Below are positions 25,999 to 35,838 of a stretch of 64,000 bases of DNA, in pieces. Position 1 is the stretch's first letter. Every line of letters begins with the position of its first letter. The DNA is taken from positions 2,418,001 to 2,482,000 of the forward strand of contig NZ_CP019646.1 of NCBI RefSeq assembly GCF_001999965.1, in the 5' to 3' direction. The stretch is from Limihaloglobus sulfuriphilus. GTDB taxonomy: Bacteria > Planctomycetota > Phycisphaerae > Sedimentisphaerales > Sedimentisphaeraceae. The translations under genes were made by a program, and so were the position numbers. The notes beneath the pieces are model-generated. The model saw only the letters and a program-made list of their open reading frames with translations, had not been told where the DNA came from and made no database searches.

Positions 25999-27306
25999 TT
26001 ATGCGGCTGATATTTTGATCGACTCTGATTTAACCAGTGAGCGTATGTAGTGCGGCTGCTTGGTTTTCACGTACCCCAATGCCGTGCCTAACATCGTGAT
26101 CAGTGCCAGGTCTACTCGCATCTGCATTTTTTTAAGGCCTCGAATATAGTGAGTTTCAAAACCAAAGGAGACATCGAGCCGACTGTTGACCCTCTCGACA
26201 GAAGTCCGTTTTTTGTATTCGTCTTTCCATTTATAGCTGTCCCGCGGCAAAGCCATAAAGATACGCGGGTCTTTTTCCAACCCGATCCTGATACTCTTGC
26301 CAATTGGACAACTCCCTGATGCGGGGCATGTCAGCCCTTGATGGTGTGCCGGGCAACCGAACTTGATACTGTCTCTATCCTTCTCAAAACCCCTGTTGCA
26401 CATCTTGTTGAGTTCTCCCCCCTTGCAGCACTTGCAGAACACCTCACCCTGCTGGTTGTAATATATCCTGTCAAGGCCTTCAACCGGGCTATGTTCCAAC
26501 TGCGTCATATTGCGAGTATCAACAACAGCACGTATATCGTGCTCCTTCCATAACCATAGCTTGAAATCGCCGCAATCATAGCCTTTGTCTGCCGAGAGAT
26601 ATTCGCACTTCTCAAGAGCCTTTGAGGGACAGGCGTCAACCAGATTGTACGCCTCTAACATATCATTGTCATTACCCGGCGTTACGATACGTGCTATCGG
26701 CAGTTCATAATTGGCATCCACTGCCAGATGAACCTTGTAACCAAATATCGTTGTTTTTTTGATAATCTTACCGTTTTTATCTGTGTAAGTTTTTGTTGCC
26801 CAGCCGCCGTCAGTATCCCTTCTGCCGTCAGGCTTATTTTCTGAACCGGAGTTTGCCGCACTCTGGATGACTTTGCTGTCAATCGCTATACGCTGACCAA
26901 AGCCGGGCAGTTCCCGGGCAAGACACTCCAGAAGATTCTGGAAAATACCGGCTACTTCTGCCGGATACTCCATAAGCGACTTGAGCAGGTTGGTATAGGC
27001 GTTTGATGATGGTACCGGGTGCTCTTTGAGAGGATCAAAACCGCAGATATCCCTGAGCTGACCGTTGCGAGAAAGCTCCCGGCGAAGAGCTTCGATGGTG
27101 TTGTGCCCAAATACGATGCCGGCAAGCATTGAGTTCCAACTGGCCCGTATCGGGTAGTCATCACGTCCATTGCCGCGGCGTTTTTCGAGTGTTTGCATTA
27201 GTTGTTCATCGTCGAGCGTCTTGAGTAACAGGTCGAGCCGCTCTAAATCTCCGAGATTTTCAACATTTTGGTAGCAAAACAAGCTGGGTTGTGGTATATT
27301 AGCCAT
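25999..27306 (-). CDS. DDE transposase of the IS5/IS1182-like element
   Basis: The 435-residue protein has an N-terminal region rich in helices (about 20-130). The first catalytic Asp is in RIAIDSKVIQSAANSG (about 138-153). A second Asp is likely in EYLSADKGYDCGDFK (about 235-249) and the Glu in KKRTSVERVNSRLDVSFGF (about 371-389). A four-cysteine stretch (VFCKCCKGGELNKMCNRGF) interrupts the core, as in some IS1182-type transposases with a cysteine-rich insertion. Length and frame are intact, so the element may still be active. The start is preceded by a long AT-rich leader to 27531. Confidence 0.88.
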   Translation of the reverse strand: MANIPQPSLFCYQNVENLGDLERLDLLLKTLDDEQLMQTLEKRRGNGRDDYPIRASWNSMLAGIVFGHNTIEALRRELSRNGQLRDICGFDPLKEHPVPSSNAYTNLLKSLMEYPAEVAGIFQNLLECLARELPGFGQRIAIDSKVIQSAANSGSENKPDGRRDTDGGWATKTYTDKNGKIIKKTTIFGYKVHLAVDANYELPIARIVTPGNDNDMLEAYNLVDACPSKALEKCEYLSADKGYDCGDFKLWLWKEHDIRAVVDTRNMTQLEHSPVEGLDRIYYNQQGEVFCKCCKGGELNKMCNRGFEKDRDSIKFGCPAHHQGLTCPASGSCPIGKSIRIGLEKDPRIFMALPRDSYKWKDEYKKRTSVERVNSRLDVSFGFETHYIRGLKKMQMRVDLALITMLGTALGYVKTKQPHYIRSLVKSESIKISAA

Positions 27307-27508
27307 TGGTAAATCCTTTTGTAGAATATAATATAAGTTCTTTTGGTTTAATGTCTTATATTATATCACATGCAAAATGATTTACCATTTTTCTATGGGG
27401 GCAATTTGAGGTTTTTTAATGTTTTTTTTCGCTCGAATCAGGCCTGAAGCCAGAGAAAAAGGGGGAAAATCGGTTTCACTGCCGTTGCTAAATCCACCCG
27501 CTCAACAA

Positions 27509-27531
27509 CTTACAAACAAACGGAATAGCTC
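27509..27531 (-). repeat. Right terminal inverted repeat of the insertion sequence
   Basis: Read inward on the minus strand it begins GAGCTATTCCGTTTGTTTG and ends TAAG. It is immediately followed outside by AACGAGC (27532-27538), the right copy of the proposed 7-base target duplication. Confidence 0.65.
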
Positions 27532-27569
27532 AACGAGCAGAGCATCACTCTCTAAAGCAGTGGTATGTC

Positions 27570-28745
27570 TCAGCTTTGGCTGAATCGTTTCTGCCCTGCG
27601 AATGTGACAACCGCGGCCGCGGCAAGTATTGCCATGCTCAGGTACAGAGCGAGGGTATATGAGCCGCTGCGGTCGGCCAGATATCCGCCGACCGCCGGGC
27701 CAATCAGGCCGGCAAGACCGTAAGCGAGGAAGCATATCGGATACAGCAGCGGGAAAGAATCGAGCCCGAAACGGCGGGAAATACTCGAAGCGTAAATCAC
27801 AAAATTTGCGCCAAAACAAAAGCCCATTCCGAAAACCGATACCAAAAACAGCCAGTATGCATCCGCCATGTGGAACATCAGCATAAAACCGGCAAAACCG
27901 GCCAGCGAAACGGGAATTGTCCAGTAATGGAATTTATCAAACCAGAATCCCCATTTTATCCTGCCCGCGGCGTTTCCCAGAGCGAAAACCGAAACCGCTA
28001 TCGCCGGGTCATACGCAGCCGCTACAGCCATTGGAGTGAGGTTTCCAATCACCAGCAGGCCGGAAAATGTGCCCGCGAAGATACCAATAACGCAAAGTGC
28101 AAACGGGCGGGTCTTCAGGCCGGCGTAGCTTGCGTCATTTTTGTCGGCTATTTTAGCCTCCGGCGGGAATTCCAGCAGCATAGATGCCAGAACCAGCAAT
28201 GCCCCGGGGTTTATCGCAATCCAGCGGAAAAAGACCAGCACATCCATGCCGGAATAAAGAAAGTACTCCGCAGCTTCAGAGAGTATCACAGCTCCGCCGC
28301 CGAAACCGGCAACCGCAACCCCGGTGATAAGCCCTTTGCGTCTTGGAAACCACCGCATACCCACTGAAAGCGGACACACGTAGCCAAATCCTATACCTGC
28401 CCCGCTAAGAATACTTATTCCAAGCAGCAGAAGAAGATATGATGTGCCGGCAAAGGAGGCAAGCAGATATCCGCCGGCAAAAAGCAGTGAGCCTGTCAGC
28501 GCGGTCAGCCGCGGGCCTTTGCTCGAGAGGAGCCGGCCGCCGAAAATCGCGGCAACCGTAAAAACCGCAATACTAAGCCCGAAAACACTGCCGCACTGTG
28601 CTTTAGTAAGCCCTTTTGTGTCGATAAGCTGCGGCACGAATATACTCCAGGCATAGATGCCGCCCAAAATTATCTGTATAACGATTCCCGCAGCGAGGAT
28701 TACCCATCGGTTTTTCACAAAAGTATCCTTTCTGTTAGATTCCAT
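27570..28745 (-). CDS. MFS transporter of the OFA (oxalate/formate antiporter) family
   Basis: The 391-residue membrane protein has 12 predicted membrane segments. It opens RWVILAAGIVIQIILGGIYA followed by WSIFVPQL, a hallmark of the OFA family. A basic MRWFPRRKGLITGVAVAG loop (about 129-146) lies between segments 4 and 5. Family members exchange organic anions such as oxalate/formate or related monocarboxylates; the true substrate here is unknown. The insertion sequence ends about 38 bases past its stop codon. It is transcribed alone and is divergent from nothing nearby. Confidence 0.85.
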   Translation of the reverse strand: MESNRKDTFVKNRWVILAAGIVIQIILGGIYAWSIFVPQLIDTKGLTKAQCGSVFGLSIAVFTVAAIFGGRLLSSKGPRLTALTGSLLFAGGYLLASFAGTSYLLLLLGISILSGAGIGFGYVCPLSVGMRWFPRRKGLITGVAVAGFGGGAVILSEAAEYFLYSGMDVLVFFRWIAINPGALLVLASMLLEFPPEAKIADKNDASYAGLKTRPFALCVIGIFAGTFSGLLVIGNLTPMAVAAAYDPAIAVSVFALGNAAGRIKWGFWFDKFHYWTIPVSLAGFAGFMLMFHMADAYWLFLVSVFGMGFCFGANFVIYASSISRRFGLDSFPLLYPICFLAYGLAGLIGPAVGGYLADRSGSYTLALYLSMAILAAAAVVTFAGQKRFSQS

Positions 28746-28825
28746 GATTTTTGCGGCTATTTTATAGAAAGCCCATCGAATATCAAGATTTTGTTGAGAA
28801 ACTCCCCCTGCCGGCAGCGATATTT

Positions 28826-29320
28826 TTAGAAAACAAACGGTATAAAACGTTTTGTGTTCTTCATGTAATCGCGATATGACGAAAACCGTTGGATAAGCTG
28901 TCTCTCTTCATAAAGCATTTTCAGATAGAGGTCTATAACCAGTATTACCAAAAGAGCTCCCCTTAAAAGAGAGGGTTGATCAATCAAAAAGCCGATCATA
29001 GCGAGCATCGACGCGGCATACATCGGATGACGAATAACCCTGTACGGGCCGGAAGTTACAAAAACGCTTTTGTGTTTGAGCTCAGGCAGAACATGCAGAT
29101 TTCCCAGACGCATATACAGCAGTGCCCAGACCATAAGGGCCGCTGCCGCCGTGATAAGAGCGAAGCCGACAAGCCCGTCAGGCACAAAATCGCCGGCGAA
29201 AATGATGCCGGCCATGCACACGAGCTGGACAAGAAAATAGACATACGACATACTGGAATGATATATCCATCTGCCAGGGCTGCATTTAAGACTTAAATCT
29301 GTATTATTTTTATCTGCCAT
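28826..29320 (-). CDS. Isoprenylcysteine carboxyl methyltransferase-like membrane protein (ICMT/PEMT family)
   Basis: The 164-residue protein has about four membrane segments. It carries the family signature [20 protein letters not shown] (about 90-109), with RHPMY binding S-adenosylmethionine, and [20 protein letters not shown] (about 137-156). Bacterial members are SAM-dependent methyltransferases whose substrates are mostly unknown; protein prenylation is not implied. It diverges from leuS, the gap holding both promoters. The C-terminal RFIPFVF tail is usual for the family. Function beyond methyl transfer is not evident. Confidence 0.82.
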   Translation of the reverse strand: MADKNNTDLSLKCSPGRWIYHSSMSYVYFLVQLVCMAGIIFAGDFVPDGLVGFALITAAAALMVWALLYMRLGNLHVLPELKHKSVFVTSGPYRVIRHPMYAASMLAMIGFLIDQPSLLRGALLVILVIDLYLKMLYEERQLIQRFSSYRDYMKNTKRFIPFVF

Positions 29321-29418
29321 TGATTAGGAGTAAAATAACTTGTATAAATCCGTTTGTAAAATATAATTGGAGATTTAATTATAATCACGGCAAAATGAAT
29401 AGTACTGGATCGCAAGCA

Positions 29419-31968
29419 ATGAACAAAAAAGGTTACTACAACCACACGAAAATCGAAACAAAATGGCAGAAATACTGGGACGAGAACAAGACCTTCAAGG
29501 TCAGCCTCGACAAAGACAAGCCCAAATACTATGTTCTTGACATGTTCCCCTACCCCAGCGGCCAGGGTCTGCACGTCGGCCACCCGGAGGGCTATACCGC
29601 CAGCGACATTGTCTCCCGCTACAAACGCATGAGGGGTTTCAACGTCCTGCACCCGATGGGCTGGGACGCGTTCGGCCTGCCGGCAGAACAATACGCCATA
29701 CAGACCGGCACACACCCCGCCGATACCACGGGGAAAAACATCGACAATATGCGCCGCCAGATCAAGAGCCTGGGCTTCAGCTATGACTGGGACCGTGAAG
29801 TCAACACCACCGATCCAAACTACTATCACTGGACACAGTGGATATTCCTGAAGTTTTTCAACAGCTTCTTTGACGATAAACTCCAGAAGGCGCGTCCTAT
29901 CGAGGAGCTTGAAATACCCGAAGGACTCAGCAAAATAGAAAAACGCGAATATATCGATAATCACAGGCTCGCCTACGAATCATACGCGCCTGTCAACTGG
30001 TGCCCCGAGCTGGGAACGGTTCTTGCCAACGAAGAGGTAGTCAACGGTGTCAGCGAACGCGGCGGCCATCCGGTTATCCGCAAACCCATGCGGCAGTGGA
30101 TGCTGCGAATTACAAAATTTGCCCAGCGGCTGCTCGACGGACTCGAAGGGCTCGACTGGTCATACTCTATTAAAAAACTCCAGACCGACTGGATCGGCAA
30201 GAGCGTCGGCGCGGAGGTTGAATTTAAAATCGACCGTTTTGACCGTTCTGTAACAGTCTTTACCACGCGACCGGATACACTCTTCGGAGCGACCTATATG
30301 GTCATGGCCCCTGAGCATGAGCTGGTTGATGTGATTACAACCGATGAATTCAGAGAGCCGGTAGCCGCGTACCGTGAGGCGGCGGCAATGAAAAGCGACC
30401 TTGACCGCACCGACCTGGCCAAGGACAAAAGCGGCCAGTTCACCGGCGCATACGCCGTCAATCCGGTAAACGGCGAGAAAATCCCGATCTGGATAAGCGA
30501 TTATGTGCTGATAAGTTACGGCACGGGCGCGATTATGGCTGTGCCGGCGCATGATGAGCGGGATTTTGAGTTCGCGACAAAATTCAAACTGCCGATAATT
30601 CAGGTTGTCCAGCCGGATAACAAAGAAGACGCGGCGAAGGTTGCCGCCGGCGAGCTGTGTTTCAGCGGCGAAGGCAGGGCGATAAACTCCGGAGAATTTA
30701 CAGGACTTTCAACCGCGGATTTCAAGAAAAAAATAACCGCCTGGCTCGAGAAGAACAAGCTGGGCAAAGAGGCGATAAATTTCAAACTCCGGGACTGGCT
30801 TTTCAGCCGCCAGCGTTACTGGGGCGAGCCGTTCCCGATACTACATGCCGAGGACGGCGAGGTAATCGCCCTTGATGAGAGCGAGCTGCCGCTGATGCTG
30901 CCCGAGGTAAGCCAATACAAACCCAGCGGCACGGGTGAGCCGCCTCTGGCAAACGCCGGCGACTGGCTGGAGGTTACACTGCCGGACGGCCGCAAGGCAA
31001 AACGCGAGACCAACACCATGCCCCAGTGGGCGGGAAGCTGCTGGTACTACCTGCGTTACATGGATCCGCAGAATCCGGATGCACCGTTTGACCCGGAAAA
31101 ACAGAAATACTGGCTGCCGATTGACCTCTACATCGGCGGCGCAGAACATGCCGTGCTGCATCTGCTGTACTCGAGGTTCTGGCACAAACTGCTGTTTGAC
31201 CTGGGCTATGTTGACACGCCCGAGCCGTATCAGAAGCTGATCAACCAGGGAATGATACTCGGCGAGGACGGCCAGAAGATGAGCAAATCACGCGGCAATG
31301 TTGTAAATCCCGACGATGTCATACACGACTACGGCGCCGACTCGATGCGTCTTTATGAAATGTTCATGGGCCCTCTCGAGGCGAGCAAGCCCTGGAACAT
31401 GAACGGCGTCGAGGGTGTGCACAGGTTCCTTACAAAGGCATGGAAGATGATCATTGATGGAAACGGAGAGCTCTCCGCGGATATCAGAGAAACCGCCGCG
31501 GACAAAGACACAACCCGGCTGCTGCACCAGACAATAAAAAAGGTTACCGGCGATATAGAGGAGTTCAGCTTCAATACGGCGATCAGCCAGATGATGATAT
31601 TTATCAACGGCGTGAGCAAACTTGAGGTCAAACCCAAAACCGCTATCGAAAAATTTGTCCTTCTGCTGGCACCTTTCGCGCCGCACATAGCAGAGGAGCT
31701 CTGGAACAAACTTGGCAATACCCAAAGCCTCTCTCATGAACCGTGGCCGCAGTACGATGAAGAACTGACAAAAGAGAGCTCTATTGAAATCGCCGTTCAG
31801 GTACTGGGCAAAATCAAAGACCGCATAAATGTCCCGGCAGACCTTGACGAAAAAGGACTCGAACAGGCCGCCCTTGCCAGCGAGAAGATTCAGTCTGTCA
31901 TCGCCGGCAAACAGGTCAGGAAGGTCATTGTCGTTAAGGGACGGCTGGTTAATATAATCGCCAACTGA
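29419..31968 (+). CDS. leuS: Leucyl-tRNA synthetase
   Basis: I prefer the ATG at 29419 (849 residues, [20 protein letters not shown]), which matches the usual LeuRS start; an in-frame ATG at 29395 is possible. The class I HIGH motif is [17 protein letters not shown] (about 44-60) and KMSKS appears as [16 protein letters not shown] (about 616-631). The CP1 editing domain is present between them ([19 protein letters not shown]). The enzyme charges tRNA-Leu; a tRNA-Leu(UAA) gene lies at 47.27 kb. Length and motifs are normal. A long minus-strand ORF across its start is a shadow. Confidence 0.97.
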   Translation: MNKKGYYNHTKIETKWQKYWDENKTFKVSLDKDKPKYYVLDMFPYPSGQGLHVGHPEGYTASDIVSRYKRMRGFNVLHPMGWDAFGLPAEQYAIQTGTHPADTTGKNIDNMRRQIKSLGFSYDWDREVNTTDPNYYHWTQWIFLKFFNSFFDDKLQKARPIEELEIPEGLSKIEKREYIDNHRLAYESYAPVNWCPELGTVLANEEVVNGVSERGGHPVIRKPMRQWMLRITKFAQRLLDGLEGLDWSYSIKKLQTDWIGKSVGAEVEFKIDRFDRSVTVFTTRPDTLFGATYMVMAPEHELVDVITTDEFREPVAAYREAAAMKSDLDRTDLAKDKSGQFTGAYAVNPVNGEKIPIWISDYVLISYGTGAIMAVPAHDERDFEFATKFKLPIIQVVQPDNKEDAAKVAAGELCFSGEGRAINSGEFTGLSTADFKKKITAWLEKNKLGKEAINFKLRDWLFSRQRYWGEPFPILHAEDGEVIALDESELPLMLPEVSQYKPSGTGEPPLANAGDWLEVTLPDGRKAKRETNTMPQWAGSCWYYLRYMDPQNPDAPFDPEKQKYWLPIDLYIGGAEHAVLHLLYSRFWHKLLFDLGYVDTPEPYQKLINQGMILGEDGQKMSKSRGNVVNPDDVIHDYGADSMRLYEMFMGPLEASKPWNMNGVEGVHRFLTKAWKMIIDGNGELSADIRETAADKDTTRLLHQTIKKVTGDIEEFSFNTAISQMMIFINGVSKLEVKPKTAIEKFVLLLAPFAPHIAEELWNKLGNTQSLSHEPWPQYDEELTKESSIEIAVQVLGKIKDRINVPADLDEKGLEQAALASEKIQSVIAGKQVRKVIVVKGRLVNIIAN

Positions 31969-31989
31969 AAAACAAGCAGATTGTAAAGA

Positions 31990-32679
31990 TTGAGCAGTGA
32001 AAAGCCGCAAAATTTCAAACGCCTTATTCTGGTTGAGATGGCTGTCCTGATTTTGATAGCCGCCGCCGCGGTGCTGAGCGTACTGCTGCTGGATATGTAT
32101 GTCGGCTCATTCTCCGACAACCGCCTTTACACCTCTGCACAGAATGTACCGCCAAAACGCGCAGCCCTCGTGCTGGGAACAGTAAAAACCTTTCAGGGAA
32201 GGCCGAATCTGTTTTATGAATACCGGCTAAACGCGGCGGCGCAATTATGGAACGCGGGCAAGATTGACGCGATAGTGGTTTCCGGTGATAACTCCGAAAA
32301 ACACTACGATGAGCCGACAAGCATGAAAAACGACCTGATAGAACGGGGAATACCCGCGGAGTTTATAACCGCCGATTACGCCGGATTTCGAACACTCGAT
32401 TCGATAGTCCGCGCTTCTGAGATATTCGGTCTGGATGATTATATTATTGTATCCCAGAGGTTTCACTGTCAGCGGGCTTTGTATCTGGCATCGCAGAAAG
32501 GATATAAGGCTATCGGCTTTTGCGCTGATGATGTGCCAGGCACCGCCGGCAAAAAGCAGCGTCTAAGGGAAATCCTGGCAAGGACAAAAGCGGTGATGGA
32601 TATACTTATTAACACAAAACCGAAATTTCTCGGCGAAAAAGAAACAGTCAAATACAGGCAAAGGAAAAAAAGTGATTAA
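31990..32679 (+). CDS. SanA/YdcF-like DUF218 membrane protein
   Basis: The 229-residue frame starts with TTG at 31990; an internal ATG at 32038 is an alternative start. It has one N-terminal membrane segment (LVEMAVLILIAAAAVLSVLL) and a DUF218 domain: AALVLGTVKTFQGRPNLFYE (about 58-77), DAIVVSGDNSEKHYDEP (about 94-110) and YIIVSQRFHCQRALYLA (about 153-169). SanA-type proteins are linked to envelope integrity and vancomycin resistance at high temperature in enterobacteria. The role here is inferred from family. It overlaps the next gene by 8 bases. Confidence 0.85.
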   Translation: MSSEKPQNFKRLILVEMAVLILIAAAAVLSVLLLDMYVGSFSDNRLYTSAQNVPPKRAALVLGTVKTFQGRPNLFYEYRLNAAAQLWNAGKIDAIVVSGDNSEKHYDEPTSMKNDLIERGIPAEFITADYAGFRTLDSIVRASEIFGLDDYIIVSQRFHCQRALYLASQKGYKAIGFCADDVPGTAGKKQRLREILARTKAVMDILINTKPKFLGEKETVKYRQRKKSD

Positions 32680-33091
32680 AAATCTGGCTCATATCTGCAT
32701 CACAACGGCGGACCTGGCGGCAACGGAGAACTTCTACTGCAGCGTACTCGGTCTAAAGAAACATTTTTCATTTATGCGGGATAACGAAGAATGCGGTTTT
32801 TATATCGCGGTTGGTGAAAACTCATATATTGAGTTTTTCAGTCAAAGCCCGGAAATGGCATCAAAGCCCAAAGAGTCCTCTGTATTTCAGCACATCTGCC
32901 TTGAGACAGACGAGATAGACGCGGTTATCAGCAGACTCAAAACTGAGGACATAGACGTTACCGAAAAAATGCTCGGAGCCGACAACAGCTGGCAATGCTG
33001 GCTTGAGGATCCAAACGGTCTGAAAATAGAAATCCATCAGTACACCGCCCAGAGCACGCAGATTACAGGTGCTGACTGCGAGCTGAAGTGA
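32672..33091 (+). CDS. VOC-superfamily protein (glyoxalase/bleomycin resistance type)
   Basis: The 139-residue protein starts with GTG at 32672, with GGAA about 8 bases upstream, and overlaps the preceding gene. The fold is the paired βαβββ of the VOC superfamily: IKNLAHICITTADLAATENF (about 2-21), YIEFFSQSP (about 51-59), VFQHICLETDEIDAVISRLK (about 70-89), WQCWLEDPNGLKIEIHQY (about 108-125). Metal ligands His8, His73 and Glu123 are plausible. Members act as lyases, dioxygenases or resistance proteins; the substrate is not evident. Likely co-transcribed with the SanA-like gene. Confidence 0.85.
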   Translation: MIKNLAHICITTADLAATENFYCSVLGLKKHFSFMRDNEECGFYIAVGENSYIEFFSQSPEMASKPKESSVFQHICLETDEIDAVISRLKTEDIDVTEKMLGADNSWQCWLEDPNGLKIEIHQYTAQSTQITGADCELK

Positions 33092-33141
33092 TTTTGCTTA
33101 CCTGCCGGAGCTTGAAAGGCAGAGACGGCGCAGTTGCTTAA

Positions 33142-34008
33142 TCAATTTCCCCTGCCCAGATATCTCAGGCGGTAGGTAATTCTGCCCTTCGGGTCAATGT
33201 GGAAGAGTTTGAAAACGCTTTGCCTTCCCCAGAAATTCGCGACCGCTCCGGTCAGATACACGGGGACATCTCCAAAGTAGTGTTTTTCCTCGCGGTGGAA
33301 ATGGCCGCCAATAACCGCGATAACGTTGGCTTGAGGTGAATTTATCGCGGCGGTGAACTTTTCTGCGGCCTCCTTTGGCCAGCCGTAATGGAATTTTCCG
33401 CCGTACAGGTCGGCTGCCGGCGATGAATGGATAAATATAACCGTTCTTTTGCCTTTTGAGGCTCTGATCAGGCGTTTCAATACACCAATCTGTTTGTCTA
33501 TCACCTCGGCTGTGCCCTCTGCCAGCAGCTCACTGTTGAACATAATAAACCATACGCCGCCGTTTTCAAAGCCGTAATCCGCCCTGCCGAACGCTGATTC
33601 GTATTTGTCCAGAAGCTCTTCCGAATCCGGGCCGTAGAGGATATCGTGATTGCCGGGAAGAAAATGCACCGGCGGCTCAAGTTTGGCAAACATGGCGAGC
33701 GTTTTTTCTTCGGCATCCGCATCGCCTGTCTTTTCGTGCATGATATCGCCTGTTACCGCGACAAAATCCACATCTACCGGCAGCTCCTTGACATCGCCTA
33801 TAATCATCTCGGTTGCCCCGTAGTGGTCTTCCAGGTCTCCGGGGTCATCAACACCCAGATGCGTATCAGTAATCTGTACGAAGTATATACTCTCATTTGC
33901 CGGCGGCGTATCACAGCTGACCTGCTGATAGCAGCAGCCGTTTAAAAACATCGCAGTTAAAACAATAAGCAGGGAAAAAGTCCGGTGAAAGTGTCTGTTG
34001 TCGCTCAT
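33142..34008 (-). CDS. Exported calcineurin-like metallophosphoesterase lipoprotein
   Basis: The 288-residue protein has a lipoprotein signal (HFHRTFSLLIVLTAMFLNGC, lipobox LNGC). Metallophosphoesterase motifs follow: QITDTHLGVDD (about 47-57), AVTGDIMHE (about 83-91), FLPGNHDILYG (about 116-126) and VIGGHFHREEKHYF (about 239-252). These give the D-x-H / GD / GNHD / GHxH set for two metals. It would sit on the outer face of the cytoplasmic membrane or in the outer membrane. Substrate unknown. It is 2 bases downstream of a second phosphoesterase gene. Confidence 0.85.
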   Translation of the reverse strand: MSDNRHFHRTFSLLIVLTAMFLNGCCYQQVSCDTPPANESIYFVQITDTHLGVDDPGDLEDHYGATEMIIGDVKELPVDVDFVAVTGDIMHEKTGDADAEEKTLAMFAKLEPPVHFLPGNHDILYGPDSEELLDKYESAFGRADYGFENGGVWFIMFNSELLAEGTAEVIDKQIGVLKRLIRASKGKRTVIFIHSSPAADLYGGKFHYGWPKEAAEKFTAAINSPQANVIAVIGGHFHREEKHYFGDVPVYLTGAVANFWGRQSVFKLFHIDPKGRITYRLRYLGRGN

Positions 34009-34010
34009 TT

Positions 34011-34799
34011 TTATATCTCTATTACAGTAATCTCAGGCCGGCAAAGAAATCTAAAGTTTATCCAGAAAGTTCCTATGCCGGGATTTACATACATCGGTCC
34101 GCCGGGCGTCTCGAAAAGCCCCATATCATAGCCGGCCGTCCCCCAGGGCAGAGATATTGCCCCGCTGAATGGGATTCGCAGCTGTCCGCCGTGCGTGTGG
34201 CCGGCGAGAATCAGGTCAAAACGGTTTTTCAGGCTGTCGGCATACGCCGGATAATGGCAGAGCAGAATATTCAGCTTATCTTTTACAAGTGACGGCTCGG
34301 GCGAGTCTTCTTCTACGCCGTGGAATGCGACATCGCCAAGCAGCAGAGTCTCCTCTTCGAGGAAATACTGGCCGTGAGCCTCAAAATATTTCTTGAATGA
34401 GCCGACTTTCATTCCCGTCCAGTGGTCGTGGTTGCCCATGATCGCTATCAGCGGGAGTTTCACCTCACCGAGAATTTCAGTAACTTCCTCAAGATACTCC
34501 TGCTCTTCGACAAGGTCTCCGGTAAAACAGACATAATCTGCCTGGATGGAGTTGATGGTTTCTACCACACTCTCCAGATATCCCCTGTCGCCTTTGTAGT
34601 GAATATCTGTTATATGGATGATTTTGATGCCGGGGTTTGTTGCCACGGTGATATCTTTAAGCCTGACCCAGTGCGGCTCGAAGAAAAAACCGTAAAGGGA
34701 TAAGACTATCAAAACCAAAACGGCAAGCGCAACAGTAATACGCACCGCCAGCAGGGCTTTTTTGAACGGGGTTCTTTTAATTTTATCGTTTTCTTTCAA
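34011..34799 (-). CDS. Membrane-anchored metallophosphoesterase (YkuE/YaeI-like)
   Basis: The 262-residue protein has one N-terminal membrane segment (ALLAVRITVALAVLVLIVLS). Next come IIHITDIHYKGDRG (about 59-72), VCFTGDLVEEQEYL (about 90-103), AIMGNHDHWTG (about 119-129) and LILAGHTHGGQLRIP (about 195-209). The motif set is complete. YaeI/YkuE relatives act on UDP-2,3-diacylglucosamine pyrophosphate or other phosphodiesters at the membrane surface; which applies here is not clear. It is the first gene of a two-gene minus-strand unit with the lipoprotein phosphoesterase. Confidence 0.85.
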   Translation of the reverse strand: MKENDKIKRTPFKKALLAVRITVALAVLVLIVLSLYGFFFEPHWVRLKDITVATNPGIKIIHITDIHYKGDRGYLESVVETINSIQADYVCFTGDLVEEQEYLEEVTEILGEVKLPLIAIMGNHDHWTGMKVGSFKKYFEAHGQYFLEEETLLLGDVAFHGVEEDSPEPSLVKDKLNILLCHYPAYADSLKNRFDLILAGHTHGGQLRIPFSGAISLPWGTAGYDMGLFETPGGPMYVNPGIGTFWINFRFLCRPEITVIEI

Positions 34800-34837
34800 G
34801 TTATTCAGATAAAAAATATTATAATTTTCCGCCGGCC

Positions 34838-35713
34838 CTACTTGTCAAGCCCGATATCAATCGATACCGCACTGTGTGTAACCGCACCGATTGAGATGCG
34901 GTCAACACCGGTTTCTGCCACATCTCTGAGTGTTGCAAGGGTAATCCCGCCGCTGGCTTCGAGCAGTGGTTTATGGCCGGGGTTTTCGTCTCTCATTTTT
35001 ACCGCCTGCCTAAGCTGCGGGCAGGTCATGTTGTCCAGCAGGATTATATCCACTCCCGCGGCGCTTAGCACGATCGGCAGCTGGGTTTCGATATCGTCAA
35101 CCTCTATGCATACAAATTTCAGGCCGCCGTGCTGGTGCGCTTTTTTGGCGAACTCCTCGAGCTCATCTTTGTGTTTTGCTCCCATGTGGGCGAAGTGGTT
35201 GTCCTTTAGCATGACACCATCACCAAGGTTGTACCTGTGGTTCATGCCGCCGCCGCACCGGACGGCGTATTTTTCGAGTTCACGCCAGCCGGGAGTTGTT
35301 TTTCGCGTATCAAGGATTTTCGCTTTTGTCCCCTGCACCTCTTTAACGTATTGAGCGGTTTTTGTCGCAACGCCGCTGAGACGCTGTAAGAAATTCAGCG
35401 CCACCCGCTCAGCACTGAGCATCTGACGCAGCGGCCCGTATATCTCGGCGATGACATCACCTCTGGAGATGCTTGCCGCATCCTGCGATACAACAATCAG
35501 CTCGAGACTCTCATCGTAGCGTTTGAGCACTTCGCGAACCACATCCATGCCGCAAACAACAAGCGGCTCACGCGCCACAAGTCGTGTGTGAGACTTAACG
35601 CCGGGTTCTACGGTCAACTCCGAAGTTGGGTCGCCCTGGCCGTAGTCTTCTTCGATAGCTAAATCTATAAGCCGGCTGATTTTGTTCATGTCTAAAGGTG
35701 CAATTTCGGGCAT
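34838..35713 (-). CDS. nadC: Nicotinate-nucleotide pyrophosphorylase (carboxylating)
   Basis: The 291-residue enzyme shows the quinolinate phosphoribosyltransferase pattern. EEDYGQGDPTSELT (about 17-30) is followed by ERVALNFLQRLSGVATKTAQ (about 100-119), LDTRKTTPGWRELEKYAVRC (about 133-152) and MNHRYNLGDGVMLKDNH (about 156-172). LEASGGITLATLRDVAETGV closes the active site. It converts quinolinate and PRPP to nicotinate mononucleotide in de novo NAD synthesis. It is a single gene on the minus strand between the phosphoesterase pair and pgi. Length is normal. Confidence 0.95.
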   Translation of the reverse strand: MPEIAPLDMNKISRLIDLAIEEDYGQGDPTSELTVEPGVKSHTRLVAREPLVVCGMDVVREVLKRYDESLELIVVSQDAASISRGDVIAEIYGPLRQMLSAERVALNFLQRLSGVATKTAQYVKEVQGTKAKILDTRKTTPGWRELEKYAVRCGGGMNHRYNLGDGVMLKDNHFAHMGAKHKDELEEFAKKAHQHGGLKFVCIEVDDIETQLPIVLSAAGVDIILLDNMTCPQLRQAVKMRDENPGHKPLLEASGGITLATLRDVAETGVDRISIGAVTHSAVSIDIGLDK

Positions 35714-35838
35714 TTTGTTTCCTTGTTATGTGTTCGCGGCGGATAAAGCCGCAATAATATTGTAAGTTTTATCGCTACAGTAAATGAAGACAGACTGCAA
35801 CACCTGTGTAATTATACTCAAAAGAGCGGTTTTTTGTT

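Larger units (their letters stand above)
25788..27531 (-). mobile_element. Complete insertion sequence with DDE transposase (IS5/IS1182-like)
   Basis: The ends read inward as GAGCAATTCCGTTTGTAAG (25788-25806) and, on the other strand, GAGCTATTCCGTTTGTTTG (27531-27513). They match apart from one mismatch and a 4-base insertion. Immediately outside lies AACGAGC at 25781-25787 and again at 27532-27538, a 7-base direct repeat consistent with target duplication. The element would be 1744 bp and contains one transposase gene. It sits between the GH32 cluster and the MFS gene. Family placement within IS5/IS1182 is tentative. Confidence 0.7.

Noticed and set aside
29293-29964. Minus-strand open frame opposite the start of leuS
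   Set aside because: It overlaps leuS coding sequence and the methyltransferase gene start, with no family resemblance.
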